A stretch of 15,816 nucleotides of DNA, from assembly GCA_027451265.1 (NCBI GenBank), contig DAIDJT010000023.1:1-15816 (forward strand), given 5' to 3'. Positions 1-6,832 of the stretch are shown piece after piece. Each line of letters begins with the position of its first letter. The first letter of the stretch is position 1. The notes under the pieces are model-generated. The model saw nothing but the letters and a program-made list of their open reading frames with translations, was not told the origin of the DNA and made no database searches. This DNA comes from Bacteroidales bacterium. GTDB taxonomy: Bacteria; Bacteroidota; Bacteroidia; Bacteroidales; VadinHA17. The position numbers and the translations under genes are program-made.

Positions 1-576
1 TCCGAACTCAGATTCAACATAGCTGATAAGCTGAGGGAAGAACTCCATGAAGTCCTCCTCGATGGAGTAATACTGTTTCTTCCAGACCCTCATAGCCCAG
101 CGCGTCTCCTTTGGCAAAGAGGTAATGCCGCTGAGGGTTTTCAGCACCCTTCGGATCCCCCTGCGTGACTGGTATGTCTCAAGCCAGTTGTCAATAATGA
201 AGAAGGGCATCTTCTCCCTTACATTCTCCGGGAGTATCTCGAAGTTATTAACCATTGCCCGGTAGAAATTATATGTCACACTCTCCAGCGGCCTCCTGGA
301 AAAGAGATCCCACTCCCTGGTCAGGTAATGGTCATACAGGATGTCAGTTATCACACCCGCATACTTGCGGTATCGCCCCACAAAGTGCAGTTTGCTTCGG
401 TGGACCACCGGGTGCCTGTCAGTAAAGGCATCAATGTGACGGTGAATGATGATTCCCTTGCGGATACCTTCAGGGTACTTCAGGTAATCACGGCCCTTCA
501 CATAGTCGCCTATGTAATTGCCGATGATTATGTTATCAGAGTCGCCTGAGAGGTATATGTGCGCCAGGACATTCAT
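1..576 (-). CDS. acpH: Acyl carrier protein phosphodiesterase (AcpH/DUF479), C-terminal end cut by window edge
   Basis: This family removes the 4'-phosphopantetheine arm from holo-ACP, giving apo-ACP, in the cytoplasm. The frame reads 192 codons from the ATG at 576-574 to position 1 without a stop; E. coli AcpH is about 193 residues, so only the stop and perhaps a few residues are missing. The start MNVLAHIYLS matches the family N-terminus (MNFLAH in E. coli). Conserved acidic and His residues expected of this metal-dependent, HD-like fold are present: D24 in GDYVKG, HRHID at 45-49, D53, and D78 with YDHYL at 81-85. The C-terminal FFPQLISYV resembles the E. coli FYPRM segment. A Bacteroidota-type promoter lies just upstream, so the leader is very short. 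The gene is divergent from the GTPase gene at 826. Family assignment is firm; activity in this phylum is inferred. Confidence 0.85.
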   Translation of the reverse strand, partial: MNVLAHIYLSGDSDNIIIGNYIGDYVKGRDYLKYPEGIRKGIIIHRHIDAFTDRHPVVHRSKLHFVGRYRKYAGVITDILYDHYLTREWDLFSRRPLESVTYNFYRAMVNNFEILPENVREKMPFFIIDNWLETYQSRRGIRRVLKTLSGITSLPKETRWAMRVWKKQYYSIEEDFMEFFPQLISYVESEFG

Positions 577-592
577 CCGCCGAAAGTTAGTG

Positions 593-600
593 CAAAGATT
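593..600 (-). promoter_or_regulatory. Putative -7 box for acpH
   Basis: On the minus strand the sequence is AATCTTTG followed by CA, seven of eight matches to the Bacteroidota -7 consensus TAnnTTTG, 16 nt upstream of the acpH ATG. The -33 region is only T-rich and not convincing. Confidence 0.4.
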
Positions 601-728
601 CTGCCAATATGCTGTGGTTTAAAATATTAAGAAGTGATTTAATCAACAAACCCGACTGATTTATTAACTAGCATAATATCAAAATATTATAACTCTCAGA
701 AAGATTGAATGAAACTGACTATTATCAC

Positions 729-758
729 TTTCGATTTCAGTTACAAATTATAAATTTG
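729..758 (+). promoter_or_regulatory. Putative promoter for the cPGS-like GTPase gene
   Basis: TAAATTTG at 751-758 matches the -7 consensus TAnnTTTG exactly, and a TTTC at 729-732 lies 18 bp upstream as a -33-like element. The start site would fall near 765, giving a leader of about 60 nt. The rest of the 577-825 spacer is AT-rich; I see no ORF, hairpin or repeat in it. Confidence 0.5.
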
Positions 759-814
759 CCAGACACGTCAACTGACTTATGCAGATATTATTTTAAAAAA
801 AATCAATAACTAAC

Positions 815-822
815 GAGGAGGT
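815..822 (+). promoter_or_regulatory. Strong Shine-Dalgarno site for the GTPase gene
   Basis: GAGGAGGT, a near-perfect anti-16S complement, lies 3 nt before the ATG at 826. It fixes the start. Such strong sites are uncommon in this phylum and no other gene in this window has one as good. Confidence 0.7.
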
Positions 823-825
823 TAT

Positions 826-2166
826 ATGTTAAAAAGGAATGTTATTATCATTGGTGCCGCAGGCCGGGACTTTCATAACTTCAATACGTATTTCCGCGAC
901 AATGAGCTTTACAATGTCGTTGCGTTTACGGCTGCCCAGATACCTGATATTGACGGCAGGAAGTATCCTGCCGGGCTGGCAGGGAAGCTTTATCCTGACG
1001 GCATTCCAATCTATTCCGAGAGTGATCTTCCTCGCCTGATTAAGGAAATGAAGGTTACGGACTGTGTCTTTGCCTACAGTGATGTTCCTTACCAGAGGGT
1101 AATGGCAGTGAGTGCCATTGTGAATGCGGCAGGGGCAAACTTCATGCTGCTGGGCTGGAGGGAGACGATGGTGAAGAGCACCAAGCCTGTCATTGCCGTC
1201 GGCGCTATCCGTACAGGCTGCGGCAAGAGCCAGACTTCCCGCAGGGTTATTGAACTGCTCATGAAGAAAGGCCTGAAGGTTGTGGCAGTGCGTCACCCGA
1301 TGCCTTACGGTGACCTCATGGAACAGAAAGTGCAGCGTTTTGCAAAGGTGGAGGATCTGGAGAAGCACAAGTGCACCGTGGAGGAGATGGAGGAATATGA
1401 ACCTCACGTTGTCCGCGGAAACGTAATTTATGCAGGTGTTGATTATGAGGCTATACTCCGCGCTGCCGAAAATGACCCTTCAGGATGTGACATAGTGCTC
1501 TGGGACGGAGGAAACAACGACTTCCCCTTCTACAATCCCGACCTGATGATCACCGTCACCGATCCGCACCGTGCAGGTCATGAGCTTTCGTACTATCCGG
1601 GTGAGGTGACGCTTCGCCTTGCTGACGTGGTAGTAATAAACAAAATGGACAGCTCGGCTCCCGAGGACATTCAGACGGTCCGCGAGAGCATAGAGAAGGT
1701 GGCCCCGAAAGCTGTTGTGGTTGACGGTGCTTCGCCCATCAGGGTTGATGATCCGTCAGTGATCAAGGGCAAGAAGGTTCTGGTGGTGGAAGATGGCCCG
1801 ACACTCACCCACGGTGAGATGAAAATCGGGGCAGGTATTGTTGCAGCGCGCAAGTTCGGTGCCGCCGAGCTGGTTGACCCGAGACCCTTCACAGTTGGCA
1901 AGCTTACCGAGACTTTCCTGAAGTACCCGAACATCGGAACACTCCTTCCGGCAATGGGTTATGGTGACCAGCAGCTGAAAGACCTGGAGACCACCATCAA
2001 CAATACGGAATGTGATGCCGTTGTTATTGGCACTCCCATTGACCTTAACAGGATCATAAAGATCAGAAAGCCTTCAACCAGGGTTTGGTATGACCTGCAG
2101 GAGATTGGCAGCCCCAACCTTGAGGAGGTCATTGATGAGTTTGTGAAGAAACACAAGCTGGCCTGA
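826..2166 (+). CDS. P-loop GTPase, cyclic 2,3-diphosphoglycerate synthetase-like
   Basis: A 446-residue soluble protein of the family whose archaeal founder (about 460 residues) makes cyclic 2,3-diphosphoglycerate; bacterial members are usually called predicted GTPases. The N-terminus has a Rossmann-like strand (NVIIIGAAGRDFHNFN, 5-20). The centre carries a Walker A motif GAIRTGCGKS at 126-135, a DxxG-like WDGGN at 226-230 and NKMD at 272-275, the guanine-specificity motif. A conserved DPHRAGHE follows at 246-253. There is no signal peptide or membrane segment, so it is cytoplasmic. It stands alone with its own promoter and terminator, so neighbours give no pathway clue. Family membership is firm; the cyclic diphosphoglycerate activity comes from archaeal homologues and is doubtful in a mesophilic bacterium. 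A nucleotide-dependent kinase or ligase on another substrate is equally possible. Confidence 0.8.
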   Translation: MLKRNVIIIGAAGRDFHNFNTYFRDNELYNVVAFTAAQIPDIDGRKYPAGLAGKLYPDGIPIYSESDLPRLIKEMKVTDCVFAYSDVPYQRVMAVSAIVNAAGANFMLLGWRETMVKSTKPVIAVGAIRTGCGKSQTSRRVIELLMKKGLKVVAVRHPMPYGDLMEQKVQRFAKVEDLEKHKCTVEEMEEYEPHVVRGNVIYAGVDYEAILRAAENDPSGCDIVLWDGGNNDFPFYNPDLMITVTDPHRAGHELSYYPGEVTLRLADVVVINKMDSSAPEDIQTVRESIEKVAPKAVVVDGASPIRVDDPSVIKGKKVLVVEDGPTLTHGEMKIGAGIVAARKFGAAELVDPRPFTVGKLTETFLKYPNIGTLLPAMGYGDQQLKDLETTINNTECDAVVIGTPIDLNRIIKIRKPSTRVWYDLQEIGSPNLEEVIDEFVKKHKLA

Positions 2167-2171
2167 CGAGA

Positions 2172-2199
2172 CAGCAGGCAATAGGCAGTATACAATAGT
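2172..2199. repeat. Four-unit degenerate 7-bp tandem array
   Basis: Six bases after the GTPase stop codon the sequence reads as four 7-bp units: CAGCAGG, CAATAGG, CAGTATA, CAATAGT. The units share CA at the start and keep strict 7-bp register. It resembles, in period but not in motif, the arrays at 2363, 4476-4573 and 13568. Confidence 0.5.
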
Positions 2200-2202
2200 G
2201 AG

Positions 2203-2255
2203 GTCTTCAATCTGCATCCCCTTTATGGGGTTGACAGGCTGAAGACTTTCTTTTT
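2203..2255 (+). terminator. Rho-independent terminator after the GTPase gene
   Basis: GTCTTCA (2203-2209) pairs perfectly with TGAAGAC (2240-2246). Inside, CTG/CAG and CCCC/GGGG extend the stem around a TTTAT loop. The 3' arm is followed by a T-rich run (TTTCTTTTT, 2247-2255). It isolates the GTPase gene from pgi. Confidence 0.8.
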
Positions 2256-2279
2256 ACTGATTGTATGCTGGCTGCCATC

Positions 2280-2310
2280 CCGATCCGCCAGCTGGCGGGT
2301 GCGGGATCGG
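2280..2310. repeat. Palindromic element with CCGCCAGCTGGCGG core
   Basis: The 14-bp inverted repeat CCGCCAGCTGGCGG at 2285-2298 lies within an outer inverted repeat, CCGATCC (2280-2286) and GGATCGG (2304-2310), so two alternative stems are possible. The same core with one base changed occurs twice at 4491-4546. It is intergenic and GC-rich, so probably a dispersed REP-like sequence. Confidence 0.6.
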
Positions 2311-2362
2311 TTCTCCTCCCCGGCATTTCGTGTGCGTGACTTTTCCTGCTCCTGAGCTCCAG

Positions 2363-2383
2363 ACTGCTGACTGCCGACTGAAT
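2363..2383. repeat. Three-unit 7-bp tandem array upstream of pgi
   Basis: Units ACTGCTG, ACTGCCG and ACTGAAT follow each other directly, sharing ACTG. The array ends 5 bp before the pgi -7 box and covers where a -33 element would lie. Confidence 0.5.
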
Positions 2384-2388
2384 TTACC

Positions 2389-2396
2389 TATATTTG
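2389..2396 (+). promoter_or_regulatory. Putative -7 box for pgi
   Basis: TATATTTG matches TAnnTTTG exactly and is followed by CA, 22 bp before the pgi ATG. The -33 position falls in the 7-bp array and has no clear TTTG. The leader would be only about 15 nt. Confidence 0.5.
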
Positions 2397-2418
2397 CATT
2401 GACCTAAAATATAAAGGG

Positions 2419-3759
2419 ATGAACCAGACAATCTCCGTCAATATAAAGGGAATCAGTTCTTTTGCAGTTGATTCGGCATTGGATACGATAAGGGAAAAGG
2501 CGCTCGGCTGCCTGAGGATGCTTCGTGAGGGCAAAGGCCGGGGCAATGAATTTACCGGGTGGCTGCGCCTGCCTGACCGGACTGTCAGTGAGACAGCGGC
2601 GGTAAAAGCCTGTGCGTCAAGACTGCGTGCCCAGGCGCCGGTGACGGTGGTTGTCGGCATCGGCGGTTCATACCTCGGTGCCAGGGCGCTTACCGAGGCA
2701 CTCAATGACCCCTTCGCTCCGCAGGAGCACAGGCTTCTTTTTGCAGGCCATACCCTGAGTGAGGATTATCATGCCGCCCTTCTCAGATTCCTTGACGGCA
2801 CTTCCTACAACATTGTTGTCATCTCCAAGAGCGGCACCACAACCGAGCCGGCAATAGCCTTCCGGGTCCTCCGTGACCACCTGAGGAACAAGCTTGGCGC
2901 ACCTGCCATGAAATCACATATTGTCGCTATCACCGATGCCCGTCGCGGTGCACTCCATGACCTGGCTGTCAGCGAGGGTTATGAGACCTTTGTGATACCT
3001 GATGATGTCGGAGGCCGCTACTCCGTTCTCACGCCTGTAGGATTGCTGCCACTGGCTCTCGCAGGTTATGACGTTGATGCCTTTGCCCGTGGGATGCTTG
3101 ATATGGCCCTGTCAGTCAGGGAGGGGAATGATACCCCGGCGAATATCGCGGTAACCTATGCAGCTGCCCGTAATGCGCTGTATGACAATGGATATTCCAC
3201 AGAAATTTTAATCAGCTACGAGCCCTCACTGGTCTTCCTGGCGGAGTGGTGGAAACAGCTCTACGGTGAAAGTGAGGGGAAGGAGAGCAAGGGCATCTTC
3301 CCGGCATCGGTTACATTCACAACCGACCTTCACTCTATGGGTCAGTACATACAGCAAGGCGAACGCAAGCTGTTCGAGACGGTGATACATGTTAAAGAGT
3401 CGCAAAGAAACCTGGTGGTACCGGGCGCATCAGATAATTCAGACGGTATCGGATTCATCGCCGGCAAAAGGATGACCGAGGTGAACCACAAGGCCGGGGA
3501 CGGAACCCGTATAGCACATATAGATGGCGGCGTGCCGGTGATACTTGTCAGCATTGAGCGCATCGACGAGTATAATATCGGACAGCTGATGTATTTTTTT
3601 GAGCTCGCATGCGCCATCAGCGGCTATGTGCTGGGTGTCAATCCGTTTGACCAGCCGGGTGTGGAGTCATACAAGAAGAACATGTTTGCCCTCCTGGGCA
3701 AACCAGGCTACGAAGCTGAAAGGGAGAGGCTGGAGAAGGAGTTGCAGGCAAAAGGCTAG
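2419..3759 (+). CDS. pgi: Glucose-6-phosphate isomerase
   Basis: Interconverts glucose 6-phosphate and fructose 6-phosphate in glycolysis and gluconeogenesis; cytoplasmic. The 446 residues fit the short bacterial form of the enzyme rather than the 550-residue E. coli type. Visible motifs in order: GIGGSYLGAR at 80-89, the phosphate-binding SKSGTT at 136-141, GGRYSVLTPVG at 198-208, YGESEGKE at 282-289 with the catalytic Glu, H305 in TTDLHSMGQ, and the C-terminal signature FDQPGVESYK at 410-419 with the catalytic Lys. The ATG at 2419 sits just downstream of a good -7 box, which supports this start. It is monocistronic and convergent with the gene at 3812. The 52-bp gap between them shows no obvious terminator hairpin. 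Confidence 0.97.
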   Translation: MNQTISVNIKGISSFAVDSALDTIREKALGCLRMLREGKGRGNEFTGWLRLPDRTVSETAAVKACASRLRAQAPVTVVVGIGGSYLGARALTEALNDPFAPQEHRLLFAGHTLSEDYHAALLRFLDGTSYNIVVISKSGTTTEPAIAFRVLRDHLRNKLGAPAMKSHIVAITDARRGALHDLAVSEGYETFVIPDDVGGRYSVLTPVGLLPLALAGYDVDAFARGMLDMALSVREGNDTPANIAVTYAAARNALYDNGYSTEILISYEPSLVFLAEWWKQLYGESEGKESKGIFPASVTFTTDLHSMGQYIQQGERKLFETVIHVKESQRNLVVPGASDNSDGIGFIAGKRMTEVNHKAGDGTRIAHIDGGVPVILVSIERIDEYNIGQLMYFFELACAISGYVLGVNPFDQPGVESYKKNMFALLGKPGYEAERERLEKELQAKG

Positions 3760-3811
3760 CAAAGTCAACCGTATACTCTCCACGTTCGGCGGACAGGTAT
3801 CAGCAGCCAGA

Positions 3812-4438
3812 TCAGACAGGTTTATATAATCCGTCAGTGTCTGCACCGGCGAAACCGGCGTCATAAAGATATTTCGGGACATTGCTGAGCTTCTTCACCT
3901 GTACCGGCGTGATGAGGGGGTAGTGCCTGACCGTGTATGTAAAATCACCTATATATTCAAGATCCACGTCAGTGGTCTCCCAGTCACGGTCATCAAATCC
4001 TGACAGGTCAATTGTTCGTGAGTAGCTTCTCAGCGTCTTCTGCCCGTTCATGTTGTAATACATGTCGAAATAAGACATTGCAAGTTCCCGCAGCGTCCTG
4101 TAAACCGGTTCGCGGAAGCGCAGTACGGTAGTATTGGATTTTGCGATTGCGCCCCAGCAGTTGCCATCGCGGAAAACGGCAATGATATGGTCATCGTCAT
4201 TTTCCGCAGCAAGGTCGACTATCAGGGGCGGATATCCCAGCCTGCGAAGTGCGGCAGCGGCAAGCATCCCGCCGTCCATGCAGTGCGCCATCCGTTCCTT
4301 CATGACAAGAAGCGGAGAGAGTGTCCGTTTGGTTGAGTTGTACGGAATGGAATCGAGGAACTCCTGGATTTTCACCGGGGAATCAAGAGGCCTCATCAAC
4401 TCACTCAACTCCATGTATTTATTATTAGCAGCCATCAT
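3812..4438 (-). CDS. Uncharacterised protein with transglutaminase-like Cys/His core
   Basis: A 208-residue cytoplasmic-looking protein with no signal peptide or membrane segment. The stretch AHCMDGGMLAAAALRRLGYP (51-70) resembles the nucleophile helix of the transglutaminase/papain-like fold, where Cys is followed by a small-residue helix and an LGYP turn. C53 would be the nucleophile, and H84 in DDDHIIAVF the catalytic His. A third acidic or amide residue is not clear; N102 in AIAKSN is a candidate. The C-terminal half (residues 110-208) is rich in Tyr and Asp and I do not recognise it. The start has two adjacent ATGs (4438 and 4435). It follows lysS on the same strand after a 136-bp repeat-filled gap and is convergent with pgi. 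A peptidase, amidase or transglutaminase role is inference only. Confidence 0.65.
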   Translation of the reverse strand: MMAANNKYMELSELMRPLDSPVKIQEFLDSIPYNSTKRTLSPLLVMKERMAHCMDGGMLAAAALRRLGYPPLIVDLAAENDDDHIIAVFRDGNCWGAIAKSNTTVLRFREPVYRTLRELAMSYFDMYYNMNGQKTLRSYSRTIDLSGFDDRDWETTDVDLEYIGDFTYTVRHYPLITPVQVKKLSNVPKYLYDAGFAGADTDGLYKPV

Positions 4439-4473
4439 CAGACCTGCGAAGTTGTATTTCTACGACCAAATTA

Positions 4474-4557
4474 ACTCGCAATTCGCACTTCCGCCAGCCG
4501 GCGGACACAGTCGCGACTCGCAATTCGCACTTCCGCCAGCCGGCGGACACAGTCGCA
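4474..4557. repeat. Two 42-bp tandem repeats, each with a CCGCCAGCCGGCGG palindrome
   Basis: Copy 1 is 4474-4515 and copy 2 is 4516-4557; they differ only at the last base (G versus A). Each begins with ACTCGCAATTCGCACTT, contains the palindrome CCGCCAGCCGGCGG (4491-4504 and 4533-4546), and ends ACACAGTCGC. It lies between the lysS stop codon and the next gene, so it would be transcribed as the lysS 3' region. Confidence 0.9.
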
Positions 4558-4573
4558 ATTCGCAACTCGCAAT
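4476..4573. repeat. TCGCAAT-type 7-bp units around the 42-bp repeats
   Basis: Units of the form TCGCAAT, TCGCACT, TCGCGAC or TCGCAAC run in direct succession at 4476-4489, 4511-4531 and 4553-4573, interrupted by the palindromes. The last three units (TCGCAAT, TCGCAAC, TCGCAAT) stop 1 bp from the lysS stop codon. Confidence 0.7.
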
Positions 4574-4574
4574 T

Positions 4575-6086
4575 CTACACTTCCGGCTTCATCTGCGGGA
4601 AGAAGAGTACATCCTGTATTGAGGGCTGGTTGGTCATGAACATGGTCAGCCTGTCGATGCCCATACCCATTCCGGAAGTAGGAGGCATTGCATATTCCAG
4701 GGCCCTGACGAAGTCCATGTCAATGAACATTGCCTCGTCATCACCTTTTTCCGAGAGACGAAGCTGCTCCTGGAACCTCTCAAGCTGGTCAATGGGGTCA
4801 TTCAGCTCGGAGTAGGCGTTTGCCAGCTCCTTGCCGTTGACCATCAGCTCGAAACGCTCTGTCATGCCCTGCTTGCTGCGGTGTTTCTTTGTAAGCGGCG
4901 ATGTCTCCTGCGGGTAATCGATGATGAATGTGGGCTGGATGAAGTGGTGTTCGCACTTCTCGCCGAAGATCTGGTCAATCAGCTTGCCCTTGCCCATTGA
5001 GGGTGAGTGGCCGATCTCCATCCTGTCGCACTCGCGGCGCAGGTCATCCTCGGTCATGTCAGTTATGTCAATACCGGTGTATTCATTTATGGCATCAGTC
5101 ATGGAGATGCGCCTGTATGGTGCCTTGTAGTCGATGACATGTTCGCCGAGAGGCACTTTTGTGGTACCATGGAGGTCCATGGCCACCTTTTCAAGAATCT
5201 TTTCAGTGAACTCCATCATCCAGTTGTAGTCCTTGTAGGCCACATAGATCTCCATCACGGTGAATTCCGGGTTATGGGTGCGGTCCATCCCCTCGTTGCG
5301 GAAGTCCTTGGCAAACTCATAGACTCCGTCATAACCGCCCACTATAAGGCGCTTGAGGTATAGCTCGTCCGCAATGCGGAGATAGAGAGGTATGTCAAGT
5401 GCATTGTGGTGTGTAATGAACGGCCTTGCGGCTGCGCCGCCTGGTATCGGCTGAAGCACCGGGGTTTCAACCTCAAGGTAACCGTAAGAGTCAAAGAGTT
5501 CACGCATTGATTTGATTATCTGGGTCCGCTTGCGAAAAGTTTCGCGTACCTGCGGATTGATTATCAGGTCAACATATCTCTGGCGGTAACGCATTTCAGG
5601 ATCGGTGACTGCATCATACTGTACGCCGTCCTTCTCCTTGACTATGGGAAGAGGGCGGAGCGATTTGCTCAGGAGGGTCAGCTCCTTCACATGGACGGTG
5701 ATTTCTCCCATCTGGGTGCGGAAGGCAAAACCTTTGATGCCGATGATGTCACCAATATCAAGAAGCTTTTTGAACAGGGTGTTGTATAGTGTTTTATCCT
5801 CGCCCGGGCAGAGATCATCACGGCGCACATAAATCTGTATGCGGCCTGATGAGTCCATCAGTTCTGCGAAGGAGGCGTTGCCCATGATACGGCGGCTCAT
5901 GATGCGGCCGGCAAGGCATACCTCGGGAAATTTGTTCTCAGTGTCACTGAAACCTGCCAGAATCTCCGCGGCCGAGGTGGTGACCGGGTACATAGCAGCA
6001 GGATATGGATCAATGCCAAGTTTGCGTATCTCTTCAAGTGATTGCCTGCGAACCTGTTCCTGCTCGCTCAGTTGGGGTGTACTCAT
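4575..6086 (-). CDS. lysS: Lysyl-tRNA synthetase, class II
   Basis: Charges tRNA-Lys with lysine in the cytoplasm. With the ATG at 6086 the product has 503 residues, matching the typical bacterial class II enzyme (505 in E. coli). The N-terminal OB-fold anticodon-binding domain spans about 55-140. The catalytic domain has class II motif 2, FRNEGMDRTHNPEFT, at 262-276 and motif 3, GMGMGIDRLTM, at 472-482. The frame is open further upstream to a TTG at 6113, but those codons contain an exact -7 promoter box, so the longer start is rejected. The upstream neighbour is the sigma-operon beta-barrel gene at 6217, on the same strand; lysS has its own promoter. A tandem repeat begins immediately after the stop codon. 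Confidence 0.97.
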   Translation of the reverse strand: MSTPQLSEQEQVRRQSLEEIRKLGIDPYPAAMYPVTTSAAEILAGFSDTENKFPEVCLAGRIMSRRIMGNASFAELMDSSGRIQIYVRRDDLCPGEDKTLYNTLFKKLLDIGDIIGIKGFAFRTQMGEITVHVKELTLLSKSLRPLPIVKEKDGVQYDAVTDPEMRYRQRYVDLIINPQVRETFRKRTQIIKSMRELFDSYGYLEVETPVLQPIPGGAAARPFITHHNALDIPLYLRIADELYLKRLIVGGYDGVYEFAKDFRNEGMDRTHNPEFTVMEIYVAYKDYNWMMEFTEKILEKVAMDLHGTTKVPLGEHVIDYKAPYRRISMTDAINEYTGIDITDMTEDDLRRECDRMEIGHSPSMGKGKLIDQIFGEKCEHHFIQPTFIIDYPQETSPLTKKHRSKQGMTERFELMVNGKELANAYSELNDPIDQLERFQEQLRLSEKGDDEAMFIDMDFVRALEYAMPPTSGMGMGIDRLTMFMTNQPSIQDVLFFPQMKPEV

Positions 6087-6102
6087 GCTGTGAAAATTTG
6101 TG

Positions 6103-6134
6103 CAAATGTACAACTACTAAGGTAAAAGGCAATA
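6103..6134 (-). promoter_or_regulatory. Promoter of lysS
   Basis: On the minus strand TACATTTG (6110-6103) matches TAnnTTTG exactly, with TATTG (6134-6130) as -33 element and a 19-bp spacer, the expected spacing for this phylum. The ATG at 6086 is 16 nt downstream of the -7 box. Confidence 0.7.
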
Positions 6135-6150
6135 GATGGCCGAGCGTATT

Positions 6151-6171
6151 AAATTGCCCGGTGAGCAATTT
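6151..6171 (-). terminator. Possible weak terminator of the sigma operon
   Basis: AAATTGC (6151-6157) and GCAATTT (6165-6171) form a perfect 7-bp stem with a 7-nt loop, 45 nt beyond the last stop of the operon. The stem is AT-rich and followed on the minus strand only by AATACG, so it may be weak or incidental. Confidence 0.3.
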
Positions 6172-6216
6172 CAGGGAGGAGCCGGTCTGTGGACGCGAGC
6201 AATAGCCAAAAATGAT

Positions 6217-6822
6217 TCACCAACAGTATCGGATCCCTATACTGGCATTAACAGAAGAAACCGCCTTGATTATACCCGTCGCGTTCACTCCAAGGTTCAC
6301 CTCCCAGTTTTCACCGGTCCGCAGATTTACCCTGAAGCCTGCAATACCTCCGAAAAAGGTCCCTTCCAGTACCCTGTTGACATAAACAATATTTGTCATC
6401 CTTCCTATATAATCCGGGCTTTCAGGCATTTCATAACGGTTGAGGTCAAACACATTTGACTGCCAGGTGATAACCGGTCCGGCATAGAGTTCAAGCGAAA
6501 CCGCCCTGCTGCTGCGGGCTTTCAGAACCGGGGCCGCATACAGGCTGTAAGCCGCATGATGGTAGTTGAGGTTGAGAAGCCTCACATCATTCACAGTTTC
6601 ATTTCTTTCTATAGTCCTTGCCCCCAGGGTGTAACCTCCCCCTGCCTCAAGACTGAGCCAGGGTTTCAGGCTATGCTGAAGTGACAGGGTGTAGCCCGCA
6701 CCGTGCATCCGGTACTGAGGCATATACATGTAAGAGCCCGATATAGTGAGGGATCCTTTGTCCTGTGACCAGAGGGTGCCGGCGCCGGCAATCAGAATCA
6801 GTGATATAATCAGCTTTTTCAT
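6217..6822 (-). CDS. Exported outer-membrane beta-barrel-like protein (barrel 3 of the sigma operon)
   Basis: A 201-residue protein starting with a clear signal peptide (MKKLIISLILIAGAGTLWSQ; likely cleavage near residue 19-20). The mature part alternates polar and aromatic residues in short strands separated by turns (for example ISGSYMYM, GYTLSLQHSL, SLEAGGGYTLG, YSLYAAPVLKA, VSLELYAGPVI, FFGGIAGFRVNL, WEVNLGVNATG). It ends with an aromatic residue (IGIRYCW), as expected of a small eight-strand-type barrel in the outer membrane. It is the last gene of the operon, starting 10 nt after the FISUMP lipoprotein gene. No catalytic motif is visible, and the specific role is unknown. Confidence 0.75.
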   Translation of the reverse strand: MKKLIISLILIAGAGTLWSQDKGSLTISGSYMYMPQYRMHGAGYTLSLQHSLKPWLSLEAGGGYTLGARTIERNETVNDVRLLNLNYHHAAYSLYAAPVLKARSSRAVSLELYAGPVITWQSNVFDLNRYEMPESPDYIGRMTNIVYVNRVLEGTFFGGIAGFRVNLRTGENWEVNLGVNATGIIKAVSSVNASIGIRYCW

Positions 6823-6832
6823 GGTTTCCGGG

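Noticed and set aside
765..825. Riboswitch or structured leader before the GTPase gene
   Set aside because: The leader is short and AT-rich, with no stem longer than a few base pairs and no known riboswitch core.
829..1407. 192-codon open frame on the minus strand
   Set aside because: It lies wholly opposite the GTPase gene, whose motifs are intact, and its protein is a His/Leu-rich antisense shadow with no recognisable domain.
3760..3811. Bidirectional terminator between pgi and the convergent gene
   Set aside because: No stem with a T-run on either strand could be found in these 52 bp.
4474..4573. Possible CRISPR array
   Set aside because: There are only two directly adjoining 42-bp copies with no unique spacers and no cas genes; it is a tandem duplication.
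6136..6459. 107-codon plus-strand frame
   Set aside because: It overlaps the antisense of the third barrel gene and the lysS leader, with no domain or promoter of its own.
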